Made by a program: the position numbers and the translations under genes | Shown here: in pieces, positions 17,073-26,410 of the stretch | Position numbering within the stretch: the first letter of the stretch is position 1 | Layout: each line of letters starts with the position of its first letter | The notes under the pieces: model-generated | What the model was told of the DNA's origin: nothing | Databases searched by the model: none | Seen by the model: only the letters and a program-made list of their open reading frames with translations | Assembly: GCA_027032075.1 (NCBI GenBank) | Contig: JALVOC010000006.1 | Coordinates: 90,429 to 154,428, forward strand | Direction of reading: 5' to 3' | Source of the DNA: Chromatiales bacterium | GTDB lineage: Bacteria > Pseudomonadota > Gammaproteobacteria > UBA6429 > Thiohalophilaceae | DNA: 64,000 bases

Positions 17073-18035
17073 TTATATACTGTAGGGACGTGCTATCCAT
17101 TGATACAGCACTTTTATATCCCTGGGCGGCAAATAATCGTAAGCGCCCATGAGATCGAGGTGGATCGCCTCCGCCAGGCGGGTTGAGACTTTCTTGTTGT
17201 GCAGCATGAAAAAATACCATGCCATTGGATAACCCAGTCTGCGATCAAAACCATGGATCAGGTTTGCCAATGTCGCGCCTCGTTCAACCAGCTGATCGCC
17301 GATTTCCATTATCTCGTCTGTATACGTCGATAATGGTGTAATCATGTGCCGCTGTTCACCAAAGCGGTCCGTGTAGGGAGTCATGCTCAAAACCCATCTC
17401 TGATGAAACAGATTTTCCTGTGCGGCGCTGGTATGCTCCCAATCGGAAAGAAAACGACTGACAGGACTGGCTTGTTCTGCTTCATCAAATTGCTTTTCAA
17501 GCATGTCAGCGATGGAAGTGATGCGGCGATAACGGTAATAAGGTTCTCCGACCGGCTTTGGCTCAAGGCGTGGATAATCCAGTGGGTCGATAAATTCCTC
17601 CAAATCGTCCGCTTGCCAATCGCGGCAAAACAGTTGACGATCCTGTACTTCCACTACTTTCTCGATTTCCAACTGGAGAAAATCACAGGCCCGGGGACCG
17701 GTTTGTGCTGTCAGATAGAGCGTCTGGCCTTTCAGGCTGGTCGCAATCCAGTTTCTACCTGCATGATTGTCGTTTAAACTGACGATATCACCATGATAAT
17801 TCTGTTCCGCCCACTGGCGTAAATTATCTGAAATGCGCCTGCCATTCGAATCGATAATCCCACCAACCCGGTACCAGCCAGAACGGGTCAGCACCAGATT
17901 GAACTTTATCCCCGGATCGATATTGTTAATACTTTCCAGTAAGTTATCATGGTCAGGCACTGGCGGTACCTTCATGCAAGCCTCAACCAATGCAGACGAG
18001 CTTATACCGCCCGTTTTGGTATCTAACACGTCCAT
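17073..18035 (-). CDS. Unknown protein of the nifHDK operon, 320 residues
   Basis: I do not recognise this family. The protein is soluble, without signal peptide or membrane helix. Visible are a WYRVGGIIDSNGRRISDNL region with a DIVSLND stretch, two regions rich in Asp/Pro/Tyr (DPLDYPRLEPKPVGEPYYRY) and a helical end. No cysteine cluster or nucleotide-binding motif is seen: cysteines occur only singly. The start codon lies one base after the nafY stop, so the two are probably translated together and induced with nitrogenase. A role in nitrogenase maturation or protection is suggested by context only. Confidence 0.8.
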   Translation of the reverse strand: MDVLDTKTGGISSSALVEACMKVPPVPDHDNLLESINNIDPGIKFNLVLTRSGWYRVGGIIDSNGRRISDNLRQWAEQNYHGDIVSLNDNHAGRNWIATSLKGQTLYLTAQTGPRACDFLQLEIEKVVEVQDRQLFCRDWQADDLEEFIDPLDYPRLEPKPVGEPYYRYRRITSIADMLEKQFDEAEQASPVSRFLSDWEHTSAAQENLFHQRWVLSMTPYTDRFGEQRHMITPLSTYTDEIMEIGDQLVERGATLANLIHGFDRRLGYPMAWYFFMLHNKKVSTRLAEAIHLDLMGAYDYLPPRDIKVLYQWIARPYSI

Positions 18036-18722
18036 TTATTTCAAAATTGCATGATTGACCGGTGGCTGCCGCATTGCCCTGGCCAACCAGGGTGGAGGTG
18101 AAGCGGCAAGGATATTCTGCAATTCTGCCAGTATTTCCCGCGCATCGCGTCCGCCTGCCATCTTTACCGGGTGTATCGATCGTTTAATCACCTGCGCTGC
18201 GGCAGGCCCGCCGATGGATACGACATATAACAGTTGACAATCACGTATGAGCCGGGCACGAAAGGCATTCTTCTCGTCCCTCGATGCCGGTCCCGCTGTC
18301 ATGCGTAAATCGACCAGGCGTATTTCTTCTGCCGACACCTGATAAATCAGGAATTGTCGGCAGGAACCGAAGTGTCCGTTTAGATTTTCCCCGTAATCCG
18401 ATGCAATAGCGACTCGAATGGAATCAGGCATTTCTCCCTCTGCCAGGCCTTTTGGCACTGGCAGATGTTCTGTTTCCTGCAGCCCCTCCCCTTTCAGCAG
18501 GGCCAATGCGTCATTCAGATGATGGGGCGATGCATTCAACAACTCTCCCGCCACTGCAGCCTGCAGTTCCTTCGTGCTCAATCCGGACAAATCCTCTATT
18601 GACGGTGGAAAATCGACGATATTGGCGAGTATCTTGAGCATGTGCGAGACATCACATGCCGGTAATGCACGGGCCGCCATACCGATACGCAATGCCACCT
18701 CATCAGATATGCTGTTGTTCAT
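18036..18722 (-). CDS. nafY: NafY/NifY-type FeMo-cofactor and apo-dinitrogenase binding protein
   Basis: 228 residues from ATG 18722 (MNNSISDEVALRIGMAARALP); an ATG at 18734 adds four. The N-terminal ~100 residues resemble the helical domain of NafY, and the C-terminal half is the dinitrogenase cofactor-binding fold (IRVAIASDYGENLNGHFGSC, FLIYQVSAEEIRLVDLR, IRDCQLLYVVSIGGPAAAQV). Such proteins hold FeMo-co and stabilise apo-NifDK until insertion. It could be called nifY; both names fit the architecture. Confidence 0.87.
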   Translation of the reverse strand: MNNSISDEVALRIGMAARALPACDVSHMLKILANIVDFPPSIEDLSGLSTKELQAAVAGELLNASPHHLNDALALLKGEGLQETEHLPVPKGLAEGEMPDSIRVAIASDYGENLNGHFGSCRQFLIYQVSAEEIRLVDLRMTAGPASRDEKNAFRARLIRDCQLLYVVSIGGPAAAQVIKRSIHPVKMAGGRDAREILAELQNILAASPPPWLARAMRQPPVNHAILK

Positions 18723-18766
18723 TTGTTTCTCCAATGGATTGCTTTGGATCGCCGCAGATCTGATAT

Positions 18767-18964
18767 TCAGGAATCCAGCGGCACGATACAGTCATCCACT
18801 TCACAGACGTCCTCACACTGCGGGTAATCGTAGTCCTCACATTCGGTGCATAATGAATCCTTGATTGCATAAACGCCTTTGTGTGCATGGATAGCCCCAG
18901 TCGGGCATAGCGGCTCACAATCACCACAGGCTGTGCATAGTTCTGCTACGATAGACATGGACAT
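18767..18964 (-). CDS. 2[4Fe-4S] ferredoxin downstream of nifT
   Basis: 65 residues. First cluster motif CTACGDCEPLCPTGAI, second CTECEDYDYPQCEDVCEVDDC with the long spacing typical of nif-linked bacterial ferredoxins. Small, soluble and acidic. In an operon with nifHDKT, it is a likely electron donor to NifH or to cofactor synthesis. Confidence 0.9.
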   Translation of the reverse strand: MSMSIVAELCTACGDCEPLCPTGAIHAHKGVYAIKDSLCTECEDYDYPQCEDVCEVDDCIVPLDS

Positions 18965-18988
18965 AAAAACTCTCCTTTATACTGCGGT

Positions 18989-19201
18989 TTACGCGCGTTT
19001 AAAACGCAGGGTTGTTGGAAAAACGGGGGGAGGACTGATCGGATCGATGAACCAGGTCGAACCATCCGCCAGTTCCACTTTTCCTCCCCATTCCTGCTCA
19101 TTATCCCTTTCGACCGAAATCACGGTTTCCTCCAGATCCTTCTTCGCCACATAGAACAACAAGCCTCCCGAATCCGAACGTCGCAACATTACACTTGGCA
19201 T
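18989..19201 (-). CDS. nifT: NifT/FixU
   Basis: 70 residues, starting MPSVMLRRSDSGGLLFYVAKKDLEE and containing WGGKVELADGSTWFIDP, the family signature. It follows nifK by 27 bases, the normal position. Function is not established and it is dispensable in some diazotrophs. Confidence 0.93.
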   Translation of the reverse strand: MPSVMLRRSDSGGLLFYVAKKDLEETVISVERDNEQEWGGKVELADGSTWFIDPISPPPVFPTTLRFKRA

Positions 19202-19228
19202 AATTCCTCCAATGGCATAAAAGTGAAT

Positions 19229-20800
19229 TCAGCGAACCAAATCATAATTATAATCGGTCACGCCCATTTCCATGGTTTCCTCGTCCAACCGTTCCAATAC
19301 GGCATTTACCAGGGTGGTAAGAATGTACATCGCACCTTCATAACCCAGGGTGGTCATGCGATGCAAATGATGGCGATCGAATATTGGGAAGCCTATCCGG
19401 ATCAAGGGCACTTCGAATTCCTTGCCCTTCTGCAGAGTATCGCGCTGGATAAACTTACCGTAAGAATTGCCGATGAGGAAATCCGGCTTGTTGGTGAATA
19501 CGAGGGAACGCATATGCCACAGATCCTTGCTGGTGTGGACAACGGTATCCTTGCCATATGGTGATTCAGACAACATTTTTTCCATTGCTTTCTTCCAGCG
19601 CTTGTTCGCGTGCGCACAGAGAACATCGGTCGGTTCCGCTCCCAGTTCCAGCAAAAATTTTGTTATCCCCTGAACAAAATCCGCATCACCATAAACGGCA
19701 AACCGCTTTCCATGCAACCAGGTATGGGAATCGGTCATCATATCAACCAGCCGGCCACGCTCTTTTACCAGAGATTCTGCAATCGGCTTACCGCTAAGTT
19801 CCGAGACCTTCATCAGAAATTCATCTGTCCATTCCAGGCCCATCGGTATATTGATGCTGCTGGCCGGTTGCTTCCAGGTGTTCTTTACATACTTGCGGCT
19901 TTTGACTGACTGCCATGGCTGCAGGAAAAGGGTATCCACGGCATTGGGAGCATCCTTGACCTCTTCAATGGTGGTTCCACCTGCATACATACGATATTCA
20001 CCGTCCGCCGGTGTATCCAGAACTTCTGAGGGATCACTGAGCACACTGTAGTCAACACCCATCTCCTTCATCATGCGGTGCATCAAACGGTAATTACCCA
20101 GATAGGTTTCGAAACCAGGCACGATATTTATTTTACCGTTACTACCGACTTGCTTGTCTTCCATCTCATTAAGCGTAAAATAACGAATGGTGCCTTCGAA
20201 CATGTTATCCCACCCTGTCGTATGGCTGCCGACGAAACTCGGTGTATGTGCAAAAGGCACAGGGTAATCTTCTGCAATATGCCCTTCCTTTCTGCTGTTA
20301 TTGATAAACGCATTCAGATCATCACCAATCACCTCGGCCATACATGTTGTTGAGACCGCAATCATTTTTGGTTTGTAGAGTGCCCTGGCATTTTCCAGGC
20401 CGGCGAACATGTTCTTTTGCCCGCCAAACACCGCAGCATCCTCTGTCATGGAGTCGGATACGCAGGCAACGGGCTCCTTGAAATGACGATTGAAATAGGT
20501 GCGAAAATATGCCACACAACCCTGGGAACCATGTACATACGGTAAGGTTTTTTCAAAACCAAGCGCACATAAAACCGCCCCGAGTGGCTGGCATGCTTTT
20601 GCCGGATCAATAGTGAGCGCCTCGCGCTTGAAATTCAGTTCTTTGTATTCTTCTGTTGTCGTCCATGCAAATACCTCCTGAATTTTTTCCTGTGAATGGC
20701 GCTCCTCGAACGTCTGCTGCTTGTTCGACAAACTTTTTGTATATTCGTCATCAAGAAACAAGGGGTAACAGGGTTTAATATTATCAACGGTTTGACTCAT
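19229..20800 (-). CDS. nifK: NifK, nitrogenase MoFe protein beta subunit
   Basis: 523 residues. P-cluster cysteines fall at 70 (DPAKACQPLG), 95 (HGSQGCVAYF) and 153 (VSTTCMAEVIGDD). The N-terminal extension of about 50 residues is of the Azotobacter/Klebsiella length class. It forms the alpha2-beta2 MoFe protein with NifD. A 112-base spacer separates it from nifD. Confidence 0.97.
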   Translation of the reverse strand: MSQTVDNIKPCYPLFLDDEYTKSLSNKQQTFEERHSQEKIQEVFAWTTTEEYKELNFKREALTIDPAKACQPLGAVLCALGFEKTLPYVHGSQGCVAYFRTYFNRHFKEPVACVSDSMTEDAAVFGGQKNMFAGLENARALYKPKMIAVSTTCMAEVIGDDLNAFINNSRKEGHIAEDYPVPFAHTPSFVGSHTTGWDNMFEGTIRYFTLNEMEDKQVGSNGKINIVPGFETYLGNYRLMHRMMKEMGVDYSVLSDPSEVLDTPADGEYRMYAGGTTIEEVKDAPNAVDTLFLQPWQSVKSRKYVKNTWKQPASSINIPMGLEWTDEFLMKVSELSGKPIAESLVKERGRLVDMMTDSHTWLHGKRFAVYGDADFVQGITKFLLELGAEPTDVLCAHANKRWKKAMEKMLSESPYGKDTVVHTSKDLWHMRSLVFTNKPDFLIGNSYGKFIQRDTLQKGKEFEVPLIRIGFPIFDRHHLHRMTTLGYEGAMYILTTLVNAVLERLDEETMEMGVTDYNYDLVR

Positions 20801-20912
20801 GTTTGTTCTCCTCCCGCCACTGCAGATATCGCAACGGGTTCATGCAATTAATTTTCAACATAGTTGTAAAAACGCGTTCGTACGCAAAGATCTTCCTGCC
20901 TGGTAACGAGCA

Positions 20913-22391
20913 TCAGGCGTTAGCCACCAGCTTCTCTTTTGCCTCGGCAGTTCGCTTCCACGGCGCGTGTATGTGTTTCCAGCATGGGTTGTTGAGGGTC
21001 ATATCCATATCCCTTGCAAAAATGGCAAACCCGTCATAGCCGTGATAAGGACCTGAATAATCCCAGGAGTGCATTTGCCGGAAGGGAACGCCCATTTTCT
21101 GAAAAATGTATTTCTCCTTGACACCGGAACCTATCAGATCGGGTTTTATTTTTTTTACGAACTCCTCAAATTCATAACCAGTTAAATCATCGTATATCAA
21201 TGTGGTATTTCCCAGTTCCTTTATGGTGCGGTCGTAGTCATCATTGTGCCCGAACTCATACCCTGCACCAACCACTTCCATTCCAAGGTCCTCGTATGCA
21301 CCGACTACGTGACGGGGACGCAAGCCACCGACATACAACATGACGCGCTTACCCTGCAGACGCGGACGGTATTTTTCGATTATGGCTTTGTTCTGCGAAT
21401 CGTATTTTTCAATTACGCGCTCGGCGTTTTCCTTTATCCTGTCATCAAAATAAGAAGCAATCTTGCGCAAACTTTCTGCGATCTTGGTTGGACCAAAAAA
21501 ATTGTATTCCACCCATGGAATACCATATTTTTCCTCCATGTGACGCGAGATGTAGTTCATCGAGCGATAGCAATGCAGAAGATTGAGTTTGACTTTTGGC
21601 GTCAGTTCCATTTCGGAAAGGGTACCATCACCCGACCACTGCGCAACGACACGCAATCCCATTTCTTCCAACAAGGTGCGTGACGACCATGCATCACCAC
21701 CAATATTGTAATCACCAAGTATCGAAACATCGTATGGCGTCGAGTCAAACTCTGTATCATCGCGTTTTGGTAAAACCCAGTCGCGCACCGAATCATTGGC
21801 AATATGATGGCCCAATGACTGGGAAACCCCGCGAAACCCCTCACAACGCACCGGTACCACGGTCTTGCCGATCTCCTTGCTCTTTTCTTTCGCCACCGCC
21901 TCAATATCATCACCAATCAGGCCGACAGGACATTCAGACTGGATTGTAATCCCCTTGTTTAACGGAAAAAGTGTCTCTATCTCATCAATCAGCTTCGACA
22001 GCTTTTTATCTCCACCAAATACGATATCCTTTTCCTGAAAATCAGAAGTGAAATTGATCGTGCCAAAAGTATTGACACCGGTCATCCCGACATAATAATT
22101 TCTGCGTCCGGCGCGGGAATATTGACCACACCCAACCGGGCCATGCGATATATGCACCATATCCTTGATTGGCCCCCAAACCACACCTTTGGAACCTGCA
22201 TAGGCACAACCGCGGATCGTCATTACACCCGGCAATGACTTCCGGTTGGATGTTATACATTTTTTGGACTGTGTAACACTCTGATCGTTTATCATCAGAT
22301 GCTTTGCACGGTCTTTTTTTGCACTTTCGGGATAAACCTCCAGAACCTCCTGGATAAGAGCTTCTGTTTCTTCACGCGTCATTACTGCCAT
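20913..22391 (-). CDS. nifD: NifD, nitrogenase MoFe protein alpha subunit
   Basis: 492 residues. P-cluster ligands are C62 ([12 protein letters not shown]), C88 ([10 protein letters not shown]) and C154 ([13 protein letters not shown]). The late [16 protein letters not shown] segment carries the FeMo-co histidine. It carries the active-site cofactor that reduces N2. Sequence and the neighbouring nifEN, nifB and nifV show a molybdenum enzyme; no vnf or anf gene is present. Confidence 0.97.
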   Translation of the reverse strand: MAVMTREETEALIQEVLEVYPESAKKDRAKHLMINDQSVTQSKKCITSNRKSLPGVMTIRGCAYAGSKGVVWGPIKDMVHISHGPVGCGQYSRAGRRNYYVGMTGVNTFGTINFTSDFQEKDIVFGGDKKLSKLIDEIETLFPLNKGITIQSECPVGLIGDDIEAVAKEKSKEIGKTVVPVRCEGFRGVSQSLGHHIANDSVRDWVLPKRDDTEFDSTPYDVSILGDYNIGGDAWSSRTLLEEMGLRVVAQWSGDGTLSEMELTPKVKLNLLHCYRSMNYISRHMEEKYGIPWVEYNFFGPTKIAESLRKIASYFDDRIKENAERVIEKYDSQNKAIIEKYRPRLQGKRVMLYVGGLRPRHVVGAYEDLGMEVVGAGYEFGHNDDYDRTIKELGNTTLIYDDLTGYEFEEFVKKIKPDLIGSGVKEKYIFQKMGVPFRQMHSWDYSGPYHGYDGFAIFARDMDMTLNNPCWKHIHAPWKRTAEAKEKLVANA

Positions 22392-22447
22392 TGTCTTTCT
22401 CCTGTTCCATCGCCACTAATCCGTGGACAATGGTTTTGGAAGTTAAA

Positions 22448-22476
22448 ACAGCCGCTGCCCGGTACCGGCATGCTGT
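22448..22476 (-). terminator. nifH-nifD intergenic hairpin
   Basis: On the minus strand a stem pairs ACAGC with GCTGT around a GCCGGTACCGG core, followed by TTTTAAC. Similar structures between nifH and nifD in other diazotrophs trim or partly terminate transcripts and favour excess NifH; that role here is inferred. Confidence 0.5.
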
Positions 22477-22493
22477 TAAACAAATTCATACAA

Positions 22494-23390
<897 letters not shown>

Positions 23391-23436
23391 TTAAAGAATT
23401 AAATCGAGCTAATATGTAAAAACACATAATTCCCAG

Positions 23437-23452
23437 AGCAATCGTTGTGCCA
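23437..23452 (-). promoter_or_regulatory. Sigma-54 promoter of nifH
   Basis: The minus strand reads TGGCAC-AACGA-TTGCT, a full consensus match. Transcription would start about 50 bases before the nifH ATG. Confidence 0.92.
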
Positions 23453-23548
23453 AAATAAAAATACCTGTTAAGATGCTGTTTCATATATCATTTTTTAAAA
23501 AGCAGACGGTTAACAACAGGGTGGCATTGGTTACAATCTCTTGTAACT

Positions 23549-23564
23549 TGTTTGCTTGACTACA
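23549..23564 (-). promoter_or_regulatory. NifA upstream activator site for nifH
   Basis: TGT-TTGCTTGACT-ACA fits TGT-N10-ACA, about 97 bases upstream of the nifH -24 element. It abuts the start codon of the divergent draT. Confidence 0.75.
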
Positions 23565-23566
23565 AG

Positions 23567-24397
23567 ATGCCAATCGACAATCAACAATTTTCCCATCCGC
23601 CTCTACCCGAATCGGCCAGGCTGCCAATCAACCATTGCAATCTGCCCGCATCCATCTTGGGAAGCCTGAGTTTTCAAGAGCACCCGGTACCCTTGGAGCT
23701 TGATGGCGTCCGCAGATCTCACGTTGCACTACTGGACAATCTCGATAAATTAAGTGGGCAATTGGAACGCGCCCGGTTTTTCATGGACTATATGAGCGTA
23801 CACTTCAGGCTGCATCGACCGGAAGATGCCGGTGCTGACCGCAAAAGCCGGAAAAATGCTGACTATCTGCGCTTGTTGCGAGGTTGGTTCTTTGACCCGA
23901 ATGGCAAGGAAGCAGCTGTGCTCAAAAGCTGGGTGGAGTCGCGTTTCGGGCTCCTGCCGAGGTATCACAAAGGAGAGCTTGACGATTTCAACGGACCCTC
24001 GTACCAACGGTATCTTGCGGACCGTTCGCAAGGTTTGTACAACACCAATGCCCTGGAGGCCCAACTGGATCTACTCTATAGCTATTGCCAATACGAATTA
24101 CTTGCCGGCCATGCGTACAACGGGCACATGCGGCTGTATCGTGGTGTCAATCGCGTTGACAGTTACGATATTGTCAAGCGCATCGACAAACATCGGGCCA
24201 TTGTGCTACTCAATAATCTTAATTCCTTTACCGATCAACGCGAGCGTGCGGATGAGTTCGGCGATTACATTCTCGAGACGAGTGTGCCGTTGCAGAAAAT
24301 TTTCTGGTTTCCTGGCCTGTTGCCAGGCAAGCTGAAGGGGGAAAATGAAATGTTGGTGATTGGCGGCATGTACCGGGTTGTTATCAGTACTTTTTAG
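23567..24397 (+). CDS. draT: DraT, NAD+-dinitrogen-reductase ADP-ribosyltransferase
   Basis: 276 residues from ATG 23567; a TTG at 23552 is the only earlier option and neither has a clear ribosome site. Family signatures: INHCNLPASILGSLSFQEHP, FLYYM-like FFMDYMSVHFRL, LRLLRGWFFDPNGKEAAVLK, SWVESRFGLLPRYH and HMRLYRGVNRVDSYDI. It ADP-ribosylates an arginine of NifH (R101 here) when ammonium rises or energy falls, switching nitrogenase off. DraG, 4 kb away, reverses it. Confidence 0.94.
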   Translation: MPIDNQQFSHPPLPESARLPINHCNLPASILGSLSFQEHPVPLELDGVRRSHVALLDNLDKLSGQLERARFFMDYMSVHFRLHRPEDAGADRKSRKNADYLRLLRGWFFDPNGKEAAVLKSWVESRFGLLPRYHKGELDDFNGPSYQRYLADRSQGLYNTNALEAQLDLLYSYCQYELLAGHAYNGHMRLYRGVNRVDSYDIVKRIDKHRAIVLLNNLNSFTDQRERADEFGDYILETSVPLQKIFWFPGLLPGKLKGENEMLVIGGMYRVVISTF

Positions 24398-24438
24398 TGT
24401 TGGCTGGTCCAGGCCAACCCCGGACCAGCCCGTTACAC

Positions 24439-25179
24439 CTATTGCAATACCAGGCGGGAGTCCAATGGTTGCACCGGCCGGTTGTTTGGATGATGTATCA
24501 CCTTGGTAAATTTTTTGATTTGCTTTTTGGATATGGATACTGGCTGTTTGAGCACATACCACCTTACACCCTCGGTACAAGGTGGCGTGGTGAGAGAGCC
24601 ATTGAAGAAGTAATAATCATTGGTTTTTGGCATAATATCCAATGCGACAACGTTTCCTGCCAGGGTTTTCTTCTCGCCCGCTCTTTCAGGCATTTGCTGC
24701 CAGATCCTGCCGAGTGCCGGATTGGATTTTCCTTCCTCATACAACACAGAGATGACCGCAAGATTGCCGTCTTTATCCGCATGCACAAAATGCCCTTCCA
24801 ACGGATAGGATTTCCCATTGATCCGGTTTTCGCTGGGTGAATGGAAATGAAATTGCAACAATGCAAAACGGTGATTGTCGATTGTAATCGTGCTGCCGTT
24901 TTCATAATTAACCTGAATGGTATGGCCATTATTCACGATTTCCTTACCACGCGTATTATAATCAATGTTCAATTGGGGTAATTTTGCATCAACAAAATTA
25001 CTGAGATTTACCGGCGACTGGTTTTTCCCCTTACCGCAAAGATAGTAATCCGGACTCATTTGACCCCAGTGCGATGGTCCGTTTTGACTCTCATACCCCC
25101 AATGCGCACCCTCCTTTGCATAAACAGTACTACTGGCAAATAACACCGATATCACAAGAGAATAAAATATTCTTTTCAT
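24439..25179 (-). CDS. Periplasmic alpha-carbonic anhydrase
   Basis: 246 residues from ATG 25179, with GAGG seven bases upstream. A signal peptide (MKRIFYSLVISVLFASSTVYA) is followed by the alpha-CA fold: HWGYESQNGPSHWG, QSPVNL, zinc histidines in LLQFHFHSPSENRING and LEGHFVHADKDG, and the SLTTPPCTEGVRWYVL signature. It interconverts CO2 and bicarbonate in the periplasm. It lies between draT and a hemerythrin gene; I see no nif-type promoter, and the link to nitrogen fixation may be only positional. Confidence 0.95.
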   Translation of the reverse strand: MKRIFYSLVISVLFASSTVYAKEGAHWGYESQNGPSHWGQMSPDYYLCGKGKNQSPVNLSNFVDAKLPQLNIDYNTRGKEIVNNGHTIQVNYENGSTITIDNHRFALLQFHFHSPSENRINGKSYPLEGHFVHADKDGNLAVISVLYEEGKSNPALGRIWQQMPERAGEKKTLAGNVVALDIMPKTNDYYFFNGSLTTPPCTEGVRWYVLKQPVSISKKQIKKFTKVIHHPNNRPVQPLDSRLVLQ

Positions 25180-26008
25180 GGCAACCTCACAATATAAATT
25201 TTTAACATACTCAACCGCTATCATCGTGTCTGCAAGGTAGACAAGCTCCAGACGCAATGATGCTGCGGTTGCCTCAAAATCCTTTGAGGACCTGTTTTTC
25301 CAAACTTGGATGTCGTCGTTAAACGACTATTGATAACTCAGACTGAGAAGAGAAAAGGAGAGGCTCTGCTGTCAGGCAAGCTGGTTAAGGCTCGTTTAAA
25401 AACGAGCAGAAAGGTTGGCTGGTCAGAATAATACGCAACCAATTCTTGTTTGAAGGAAACTGAACAAGTGGGTACTTGGGGATCATCATCACAAAAGGTA
25501 TCCACCTGCGCGGACTGCTGCGCCATATCACCCTGTACCCAAAACGGGGATGTTCCAGGTTGCCCCATCATCAGAAGCACAAATAACAGCAGACCAATAC
25601 TTGCCGCTAGTTGATTAGGCGAGATCACTGTTTGCGTTTGCCCTGGCATTAGGAGATACAACTGGGGTGATACAGGTGGATTAAAGTCCGTGAATTGTAA
25701 CAATTCCTTTACATTTGGTCAAATGCCTGAATCACAACATCGATGAAGATGAAATTTCCTTATTTATTATTCGCGGCTTTGGCAGACCCCAACAAAGGTG
25801 TTTGCACCATCTTGGGCATAATTTCATACAATTTGTCTCGAATTTTACAAAATTGGTGCAATCCCGACAGGGTAAAAACGGCAAAACACACGCTCTTCAA
25901 TAACTTATGTGCTGGATCGTAAATTGCTTGTGTTATGACAGTTGCTTTTTTTCTGCAGGCCAACGCGGTATTCACGATGGCGCAAAAGTGAACTGGAGGG
26001 TGAAGACA
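25180..26008. other. Region between carbonic anhydrase and hemerythrin genes
   Basis: 829 bases with no certain gene. Apart from the doubtful frame at 25338-25703 I see an AT-rich stretch before 26009 that may hold the hemerythrin promoter, and no repeat or RNA gene. Confidence 0.5.
25338..25703 (-). CDS. Doubtful small membrane protein
   Basis: A 121-codon frame from a TTG at 25703 with AAGGA just upstream, or from ATG 25649. It holds one hydrophobic segment (LAASIGLLLFVLLMMG) near residue 33 and a Cys pair (FCDDDPQVPTCSVSF). I recognise no family and codon use gives no firm support, so it may be spurious. Confidence 0.3.
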   Translation of the reverse strand: MLQFTDFNPPVSPQLYLLMPGQTQTVISPNQLAASIGLLLFVLLMMGQPGTSPFWVQGDMAQQSAQVDTFCDDDPQVPTCSVSFKQELVAYYSDQPTFLLVFKRALTSLPDSRASPFLFSV

Positions 26009-26407
26009 ATGCTGATCAAATGGTCAAACAAGCAGTTTGCACTGGGGATTGAAAAGATTGATCAGACCCGTCAGGAATTCGTTGAGCTGGTCAACAAATT
26101 GTATGTAGCGGGAAACAACGAGTTTCCCGTGCTGTTTGCCAAATTCCTGGACCATCTCCTCATTCATTTCAACGAGGAAAACAAACTGATACAGAACTCC
26201 GCCTTTCCCGCCAGCCGGGAACATATCAATGAACACCAGCGCATATTATACGAACTCATTCAACTCGGTGTTTGGGCCGAACGAGGGAAAACGAGCCAAG
26301 CGCGAGCCTATGTATATGAAAAGATACCAAACTGGTTCGTCAAACACACCATCACCATGGACAGCGCGCTGGCAGCTCACCTGAAATCGCAGGCCGGCAA
26401 CCAGTAA
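26009..26407 (+). CDS. Hemerythrin-like protein lacking the first iron-ligand histidine
   Basis: 132 residues from ATG 26009, preceded by GGAGGG. The four-helix hemerythrin pattern is present: LDHLLIHFNEENKLI (H and E), REHINEHQRIL (two H) and WFVKHTITMDSALAAHL (H and D). The usual D-x-QH of helix A, however, reads KIDQTRQEF, so one ligand histidine is replaced. Bacteriohemerythrins bind O2 and can deliver or sense it; a role in oxygen handling near nitrogenase is plausible, but the altered site may change it. Confidence 0.85.
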   Translation: MLIKWSNKQFALGIEKIDQTRQEFVELVNKLYVAGNNEFPVLFAKFLDHLLIHFNEENKLIQNSAFPASREHINEHQRILYELIQLGVWAERGKTSQARAYVYEKIPNWFVKHTITMDSALAAHLKSQAGNQ

Positions 26408-26410
26408 CAA

